DNA of 9,586 bases from the NCBI GenBank assembly GCA_041658955.1, contig JBAZZE010000030.1:1-9586 (forward strand), given 5' to 3'. A model generated the notes under the pieces. That model was not told the DNA's origin, searched no databases, and saw only the letters and a program-made list of their open reading frames with translations. The position numbers and the translations under genes are program-made. This document shows positions 4,861-9,586 of the stretch, in pieces (within the stretch, counting starts at the first letter, position 1; every line of letters begins with the position of its first letter). This DNA is from UBA2283 sp041658955 (lineage in GTDB: Bacteria > Patescibacteriota > Microgenomatia > UBA12405).

Positions 4861-6873
4861 ATGGACAATAATAATCTTACCATTGATATGTTGGGGCAAG
4901 CCTTTTTTCTGGCAGAAAGAGGTTGGAGCGTAATTCCGGTAGGACCGGATAAAATCCCATTTGTTGACTGGAAGAAATATCAATCAGAGAGACCAACAAA
5001 CGAGAATCTTTTTGAGTGGTTTGCCGTTAGTTTTTTGGACAAAGCCAATTTGGGAGTAATCACAGGAAAGATTTCCGGAATTGTAGTGGTAGATATTGAT
5101 CCCAGACATGGTGGTAGTGATGAGTTGTTTAAAACTCTAGAAACATTAAAGGTTAAGACGGGTGGGGGAGGATGGCATTATTATTTCCAATATGAAGACG
5201 GTTTGCAGAATCAGGTAGGTATTCAGCCGGGGATAGACATTAGGGCTGAGGGTGGTTATGTGGTGGCTCCACCGTCATTGCATATGTCCGGAAACAGATA
5301 CGAATGGGCCAATGACCCACAAATTACTCCAATTATGCCTTTGCCTGTATTAATAAAAGAATGGCTGGTTAAGAAAGGTGACAGTGATCATAAGAGTAAT
5401 TGGTCTGCCGAGAAGTTGGAGGGAGTAGGCGAGGGACATAGAAACGAAACAGCAGCCTCCGTCGCTGGTAAGCTGGTGGTCAGGTTTCCCAGAAATGAAT
5501 GGGATACGGAAGCTTGGAAACTGTTGCAGCTATGGAATAAAGAAAATAACCCTCCACTACCTGAGGCTGAATTGAGACAGGTATTTGAGTCAATTTGTGG
5601 AAAGGAGCTGTCAAAACAGCCTCAACTAACCGGGACACAAACTCCGCGTAGCAATAGCTTAAAAGAAAAAGTGAGTCTGGGTGAAGCTTTGGAAGCGGTC
5701 GAAAGAGTGTTGCCGGGGAAAAAGGATTTGGTGCTTCTGGCTATGGCTACTTGTATAAGTCATATGATAGATGGCAAGACGCCATTGTGGTTGATGTTTA
5801 TAGGAGTTCCATCCAGCGCAAAGACTGAAGTTGCCAGAATGGTGGGAAAGGTGCCGTGGGTATATTTCCTTGATGCTCTGACAGAAAATGCGTTTGTGAG
5901 TGGGATGAAAGGGTCAGAAGATCTATTACCGCTACTGAATAGTAAATGTTTGGTCGTTAAGGATTTCACAACAACACTATCCCAAAAGGAGGAAATGGTT
6001 AAAAAAGTGTTGGGAGATCTGACATCTATTTATGACGACTCATTTGCCAAACATTCGCCCATGAGGGGGACGATTGAATATCATTCTTTTTTTTCGCTTT
6101 TGGGTTGTGTGACTCCACAAGCTTTGAACAGGCACCAGAGGTATATGAACCAGATCGGACCAAGGTTTATTTTTTACCGGGTTCCGAGTTCAAGTCAGGA
6201 GGAAGTTGATAAAAGTATGGAAGTTATGTGGTCAGTTAAAGACTCTCGCCCAGGGTTTAAATTGGCGCAAAATAAAGTATCTGCCTACTGTGAAGGATTG
6301 TTACCTACCATAAGTGAATTACAATTGGAGAGAGAAAGTCCGGAGATACAAAAATATCTTAATAATTTAGCAAAATTTATTGCCAGAGCCAGAGGGATGG
6401 TAATTACCAGAAGTGCAGAGTTTGTGAATGCCAATAATGAAAAAGTTCAATTTTATGAACCTATTGAGGTTCAAATAGAGGAGCCGTACCGAGCTTTACA
6501 ACAATTAAGAGTATTAGCTAGGTCGTTGGCTGTTGCAAAAGGCAAACAGGGGGTAGGAAGTGAAGAATTAGAACTGGTTCGACAAGTTGCTTTGTCGTCC
6601 ATGCCAGCAGACAGATCTTTATTGTTATCCGTAATTTTATCGAAAGATATGTATTGGACAGCTAAACAAGTGGCAGACGTGATTGGAATCTCCCATAAGA
6701 CTGCTTTAAGGCAGTTGGATGAACTGGTAACCTTGAAAGTGATGAAAAAACAGGGACAGAGTGGAGCGTCGAATTTGTATTCGGTTGAAACCACTTTTTG
6801 TCAACTTCTATATAGCGGGGCGGAGTTTATGTCCCGGTCCAAAGAAACAGATAACGAGATACTTGTTAATTGA
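4861..6873 (+). CDS. Primase-polymerase with ATPase (helicase-like) and winged-helix domains
   Basis: This 670-residue replication protein would prime and start element DNA synthesis. The N-terminal bifunctional primase/polymerase domain (about 10-170) shows the catalytic VVVDIDPRHGG (Asp78, Asp80), GGGGWHYYF (His107) and GIDIRAEGGYVVAPPS (124-139). A primase C-terminal segment follows (GEGHRNETAAS to PEAELRQVFESI, about 188-245). The ATPase region has GVPSSAKTE at 315-323, a Walker B-like CLVVKDF (363-369) and an arginine-finger-like GPRFIFYR (433-440). The C-terminus carries a winged helix (WTAKQVADVIGISHKTALRQL, about 599-619). The Walker A is degenerate: Ala320 stands where Gly precedes Lys, and the Walker B lacks the usual acidic pair. 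No clear Shine-Dalgarno precedes ATG 4861. The gene ends in TGA. Confidence 0.9.
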   Translation: MDNNNLTIDMLGQAFFLAERGWSVIPVGPDKIPFVDWKKYQSERPTNENLFEWFAVSFLDKANLGVITGKISGIVVVDIDPRHGGSDELFKTLETLKVKTGGGGWHYYFQYEDGLQNQVGIQPGIDIRAEGGYVVAPPSLHMSGNRYEWANDPQITPIMPLPVLIKEWLVKKGDSDHKSNWSAEKLEGVGEGHRNETAASVAGKLVVRFPRNEWDTEAWKLLQLWNKENNPPLPEAELRQVFESICGKELSKQPQLTGTQTPRSNSLKEKVSLGEALEAVERVLPGKKDLVLLAMATCISHMIDGKTPLWLMFIGVPSSAKTEVARMVGKVPWVYFLDALTENAFVSGMKGSEDLLPLLNSKCLVVKDFTTTLSQKEEMVKKVLGDLTSIYDDSFAKHSPMRGTIEYHSFFSLLGCVTPQALNRHQRYMNQIGPRFIFYRVPSSSQEEVDKSMEVMWSVKDSRPGFKLAQNKVSAYCEGLLPTISELQLERESPEIQKYLNNLAKFIARARGMVITRSAEFVNANNEKVQFYEPIEVQIEEPYRALQQLRVLARSLAVAKGKQGVGSEELELVRQVALSSMPADRSLLLSVILSKDMYWTAKQVADVIGISHKTALRQLDELVTLKVMKKQGQSGASNLYSVETTFCQLLYSGAEFMSRSKETDNEILVN

Positions 6874-6910
6874 TGTATTGCGTAGTATCTTTATGATGTA
6901 CTGTGTATGG
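6870..6910 (+). promoter_or_regulatory. Promoter with tandem operator-like repeats for the excisionase-recombinase pair
   Basis: TTGATG (6870-6875) and TATGAT (6892-6897) are 16 nt apart and would start transcription within a few bases of ATG 6907. Overlaid on them are two direct repeats, GATGTATTGCGTA (6872-6884) and GATGTACTGTGTA (6895-6907), 11 of 13 identical and 23 bp apart, about two helical turns. A DNA-binding protein there would cover both promoter elements. The HTH protein encoded just downstream is the obvious candidate for autoregulation. Confidence 0.5.
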
Positions 6911-7080
6911 ATGAATATTTAACCACAAAAGATATAGCCCAAACTTTAAAAGTAAATATACTAACGGTTAGGCGATGGATACATGCCAAGAAGCTTCAGG
7001 CTGTGAATTTGGGATACGATTACCGGATTAAACGTTCAGATTTTGAGGAATTTTTGTCTGAAAGAAAGGTAAGGAAATAG
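6907..7080 (+). CDS. Excisionase-family helix-turn-helix protein (57 aa)
   Basis: This short protein reads MDEYLTTKDIAQTLKVNILT, then VRRWIHAKKLQAVNLGYDYR and a SDFEEFL ending. This is the compact MerR/excisionase-type HTH domain (HTH_17, excisionase family): a helix-turn-helix, a basic recognition segment (RRWIHAKK), a small wing (GYDYRIKR) and a final helix. Such proteins bind DNA and, next to integrases, often act as recombination directionality factors or repressors. It ends 2 nt before the serine recombinase start, so the two are co-transcribed. Directionality factors for large serine recombinases are diverse, so that role is inference. It is under 60 residues and easily missed by length filters. 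The start is supported by the promoter immediately upstream; there is no Shine-Dalgarno. Confidence 0.85.
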   Translation: MDEYLTTKDIAQTLKVNILTVRRWIHAKKLQAVNLGYDYRIKRSDFEEFLSERKVRK

Positions 7081-7082
7081 AT

Positions 7083-8714
7083 ATGTTAGTCGCAGCCTAC
7101 GCTAGGGTGTCTACGGGTCGACAGGAGCAGGAACAAACAATAGAGAATCAGGTTATGGCTATTAATGAGAAAGCAAAAACCGAGGGACATACGATAGTAA
7201 AATTTTATAAGGATGAGGGGTGGAGTGGATCAATATTAGAAAGGCCGGATTTAGACTTGTTGAGAATTGATGCGAGGAAGGGAATCTGGGAGGCAGTGCT
7301 TATATACGATCCGGACAGAATGGCTAGGCGATACTCATTTCAGGAGCTGGTGATGGATGAGTTGCAAGGTTTGGGTATCAAGGTATTGTTTGTAACTACA
7401 CCACCAGCCAAAGATGATACAGACAGGCTTCTGTATGGAGTTAAGGGTTTGTTTGCGGAATATGAAAGGACTCGCATTACAGAGCGTTTCCGGTTGGGAA
7501 AATTGAGGAATGCCAGAGAAGGGCATTTGGTTACCAGTAGGGCACCGTATGGTTACAGATACATTCAAAAGAGAGATAAGGAACACGGACACTATGAAAT
7601 CAATGAAGGAGAGGCGTCGGTAGTCAGAATGCTTTTTGACTGGCTGGGAAATCAAGAATTGACCATGAGAAAAATTTCAAAAAGATTATATGAGTTGGGG
7701 ATACCACCTCCTAAAAATATAAATACAGTTTGGAAGATTAGTACCTTAGGCCGACTATTTAGGAATGAATCATATATTGGAAAAGCCTACTTTAATCGAA
7801 CAATCGCGATGGTGCCAACAAAGCCAAAAAAAGTAGAAAAGTACAGGAAAATTAAAAAAAGCAGCCGGAAGTGGAAAGACAGAGGGGAGTGGATAGAAAT
7901 AAAATGTCCACCTATTGTTGAGGACGCGATATTTCAAAAAGCCCAGCAACAGTTAAGAACCAACTATCGAATGAATCAGAGAAATAAGAAAAACCAATAC
8001 TTATTGGCAGAGAAAATTAATTGTACGTGTGGTTATACACGGGCAGGAGAAGGACCGCAGCATGGTAAGCATCTCTACTATCGATGTACAGATAGGGTAA
8101 ATACCTATCCATTGGTTCGGAAATGTTATATCAAAGGAGTAAATGCCAGGATAGCTGACAAACTTGCCTGGGATGGTTTCGTGAAGATCGCTACCTCTCC
8201 GAAAACGTTAGAGGGACTGTTGACCGAGTATATTGATCGAGAAATAACTGAGGGAGGTCAATCCCAACCTTTGGAGCAAATAGAAAGATTAGAGGCAGAA
8301 AAATCCAAACTCTTATTGGAAGAAAAACGATATTTAAAAGCATATGGAGCTGAATTGGTGACATTTGAGGCATTTGAAGAAGCCATGAAAGAGATTAAAC
8401 GAAAGAAAGGCTTAATTGATACCCTATTGGCAAATTCTTCTGTGGCAGACAAAAAAGAAAGTTATGTAAAACCTACTAGTGAAGAGATAGAGCAGTTCTG
8501 TAATCGGACGAGAATTGAACTACAAAATGCTGATTTTAATGTTAAGAGGGCGATATTAGTTAAATTTATTGATAAAATAGTTGCTGATCAGGAATATATG
8601 AGTGTTAGTGGCTATATTCCTTTTCCTCTAAGAAAGGAGGCACAAAATGTCGGGTTCAAACATGAGTATCGGGATTGTGGGATTGCCAAATGTGGGCAAA
8701 TCAACGCTGTTTAA
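7083..8714 (+). CDS. Large serine recombinase (integrase)
   Basis: This 543-residue protein should integrate and excise the element by site-specific recombination. The resolvase-type catalytic domain (1-about 145) has YARVSTGRQ with nucleophile Ser10 and Arg8, then DPDRMARR (76-83) and EYERTRITERF. The recombinase domain follows (about 150-270, APYGYRY; LGRLFRNESYIGKAYFN). A zinc-ribbon region has Cys314, Cys316, Cys335 and Cys348, and a Leu/Glu/Lys-rich coiled coil (about 396-450) precedes the C-terminal segment. ATG 7083 lies 2 nt after the HTH gene. The last 68 nt overlap the start of ychF in another frame, so the tail RDCGIAKCGQINAV is encoded by the ychF P-loop region. This places the integration junction at or near the gene's own 3' end. 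No frameshift or catalytic loss is seen, so it looks active. Confidence 0.95.
   Translation: MLVAAYARVSTGRQEQEQTIENQVMAINEKAKTEGHTIVKFYKDEGWSGSILERPDLDLLRIDARKGIWEAVLIYDPDRMARRYSFQELVMDELQGLGIKVLFVTTPPAKDDTDRLLYGVKGLFAEYERTRITERFRLGKLRNAREGHLVTSRAPYGYRYIQKRDKEHGHYEINEGEASVVRMLFDWLGNQELTMRKISKRLYELGIPPPKNINTVWKISTLGRLFRNESYIGKAYFNRTIAMVPTKPKKVEKYRKIKKSSRKWKDRGEWIEIKCPPIVEDAIFQKAQQQLRTNYRMNQRNKKNQYLLAEKINCTCGYTRAGEGPQHGKHLYYRCTDRVNTYPLVRKCYIKGVNARIADKLAWDGFVKIATSPKTLEGLLTEYIDREITEGGQSQPLEQIERLEAEKSKLLLEEKRYLKAYGAELVTFEAFEEAMKEIKRKKGLIDTLLANSSVADKKESYVKPTSEEIEQFCNRTRIELQNADFNVKRAILVKFIDKIVADQEYMSVSGYIPFPLRKEAQNVGFKHEYRDCGIAKCGQINAV
8633..8640 (+). promoter_or_regulatory. Strong ribosome binding site for ychF inside the recombinase gene
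   Basis: AAAGGAGG ends 6 nt before ATG 8647, an ideal spacing. It selects ATG 8647 over the in-frame ATG 8662, although the conserved YchF sequence begins only at the latter (MSIGIVGLPN). The site lies in recombinase coding sequence, which suggests that the element provides ychF with its translation start. Confidence 0.8.
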
Positions 8715-9586
8715 TGCGCTATTGAAACGGCAGGTGGCGTATGTGGCCAATTATCCTTTTGCGACTATAGAATCAAATATCGGAGTAGTTCCGGTACCGG
8801 ATAATCGCTTGGCAATATTGGCGGAGGTAGTAAAGACCAATAAAATTGTGCCAGCCACAGTTAAGTTCGTGGATATTGCCGGGTTGGTAAAGGGTGCCAG
8901 CCAGGGGGAAGGGTTGGGGAATAAATTTTTGCAGCATATCCGGGATGTGGATGCGTTGGCAATGGTTCTTCGGGACTTTTCGGATGAAAACATTATCAGA
9001 TCAGGATCGGAAAATCCGGAATCCGATAGGGCAGTATTGGAAACAGAATTAGTTTTAGCTGACCTGGCAACAGCACAAAAAATTCAAAACACAAAAGATA
9101 AGGTTTTAAAAGGATTAGCCGATAAAATTGTCGGAGGTTTGGAAAAAGGCACACCTGTGAGAGAAATGGAATTTAGCGATGAAGAAAAGTTATCTGTAAA
9201 ACAAATGGGGTTTTTGACAAGCAAACCGGTAATATTAGTTATCAATACGGATGAGAACAATTTAGCAAATAGCGAAGAGTTCGTGGTTCATGGAAATACA
9301 CCCGTTAGAATTTGTGCTAAGACGGAAGCGGAACTTTCGGAACTGACTGAAGAGGAACAAAAGGAATATTTAAAAAATTTGGGAATTGAAAAAAGCGGAT
9401 TAGAGCTATTGATTCAAAAAGGATTCCAAATACTGGGACTGCAGACATTTTTGACTGCGGGAGAAAAAGAAGTAAGAGCCTGGACGATACATGCCGGTGA
9501 TACCGCACCTACGGCTGCCGGCGTAATTCATACCGATTTCGAAAAACATTTTATCAAAGCCGACTGCATCAGTTTTGAGGATTTTG
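8647..9586 (+). CDS. ychF: YchF/OLA1-family ATPase, C-terminus beyond the window
   Basis: This is a universally conserved, ribosome-associated P-loop NTPase of the Obg-related group that prefers ATP. Visible are the Walker A GLPNVGKST (residues 12-20), the switch region ANYPFATIE and VGVVPVP-like NIGVVPVP, the G3 motif DIAGLVKGASQGEGLGNKF and a G4-equivalent VINTDEN in place of the GTP-specific NKxD. The start of the TGS domain follows (FLTAGEKEVRAWTIHAGDTA, then FEKHFIKADCISFEDF). The frame is open to the window edge at residue 313; family length near 360 implies about 50 residues are missing. Residues 1-5 (MSGSN) are extra relative to the conserved start at Met6 and come from the junction. 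It overlaps the recombinase by 68 nt in a +1 frame. This is the host gene at the integration site and appears intact. Confidence 0.95.
   Translation, partial: MSGSNMSIGIVGLPNVGKSTLFNALLKRQVAYVANYPFATIESNIGVVPVPDNRLAILAEVVKTNKIVPATVKFVDIAGLVKGASQGEGLGNKFLQHIRDVDALAMVLRDFSDENIIRSGSENPESDRAVLETELVLADLATAQKIQNTKDKVLKGLADKIVGGLEKGTPVREMEFSDEEKLSVKQMGFLTSKPVILVINTDENNLANSEEFVVHGNTPVRICAKTEAELSELTEEEQKEYLKNLGIEKSGLELLIQKGFQILGLQTFLTAGEKEVRAWTIHAGDTAPTAAGVIHTDFEKHFIKADCISFEDF
8681..8702. other. Candidate attachment-site core in the ychF P-loop
   Basis: GATTGCC (8681-8687) and GGCAAATC (8695-8702) form an imperfect inverted repeat around AAATGTG, over the codons for the P-loop. Large serine recombinases use short imperfectly symmetric sites around a central dinucleotide, and the recombinase stop lies 10 nt further on. 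The exact crossover point cannot be read without the left junction or an empty site. Confidence 0.35.

Noticed and set aside
6871..6873. TGA as a sense codon (recoding as in some CPR lineages)
   Set aside because: Reading through the TGA after the primase-polymerase adds only a few codons before a TAG. The promoter and start of the next gene begin here, so TGA acts as a stop.
8751..9508. Open frames on the - strand inside ychF
   Set aside because: They are antisense shadows of a clearly conserved YchF coding sequence.
1..9586. CRISPR array or insertion sequence
   Set aside because: No regularly spaced repeats longer than two copies and no transposase gene were seen. The 19-bp repeat occurs only twice and lacks array structure.

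Overview
The window looks like the right-hand part of an integrated phage- or plasmid-like element joined to a host chromosome, probably from a Patescibacteria (CPR) genome. That assignment is an inference from AT-rich DNA, short genes, near-leaderless starts mixed with a few strong Shine-Dalgarno sites, and a gene set (DUF5659-type protein, OB-fold-like protein, primase-polymerase, excisionase-like HTH, large serine recombinase) that I associate with CPR elements. TGA ends the primase-polymerase gene, so I see no sign of TGA recoding.

Layout. Bases 1-63 are the tail of an unknown gene. A small-terminase-like gene (173-658) and an ADP-ribosylglycohydrolase (675-1601) follow on the + strand. 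Facing them on the - strand is a two-gene operon: an ArdC-like metalloprotease (2900-1989) and, 1 nt later, a 129-residue unknown (1987-1598), whose stop codon overlaps that of the glycohydrolase. The gap 2901-3115 folds, on the - strand, into a chain of about five hairpins, three of them capped by GNRA tetraloops. It appears to be a structured leader of the ArdC-like gene.

From 3116 to 8714 everything is on the + strand: an unknown gene (3116-3811), a 19-bp direct repeat, a DUF5659-like gene, a small unknown, an OB-fold-like protein with a perfect Shine-Dalgarno, a 670-residue primase-polymerase/ATPase, a 57-residue HTH protein and a large serine recombinase. This reads as a replication module followed by an integration module.

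The last 68 nt of the recombinase gene are also, in another frame, the start of host ychF (8647 to the window end). The ychF ribosome binding site lies inside recombinase coding sequence. The simplest reading is that the element integrated into the P-loop-coding 5' end of ychF and supplies a replacement translation start, leaving YchF expressed. The left end of the element is not recognisable here and probably lies upstream.

Points most worth following up are the ychF junction, the structured RNA (or single-stranded DNA) upstream of the ArdC-like gene, and the clustering of an ADP-ribose-removing enzyme with an antirestriction-type protein as a possible anti-defence locus.
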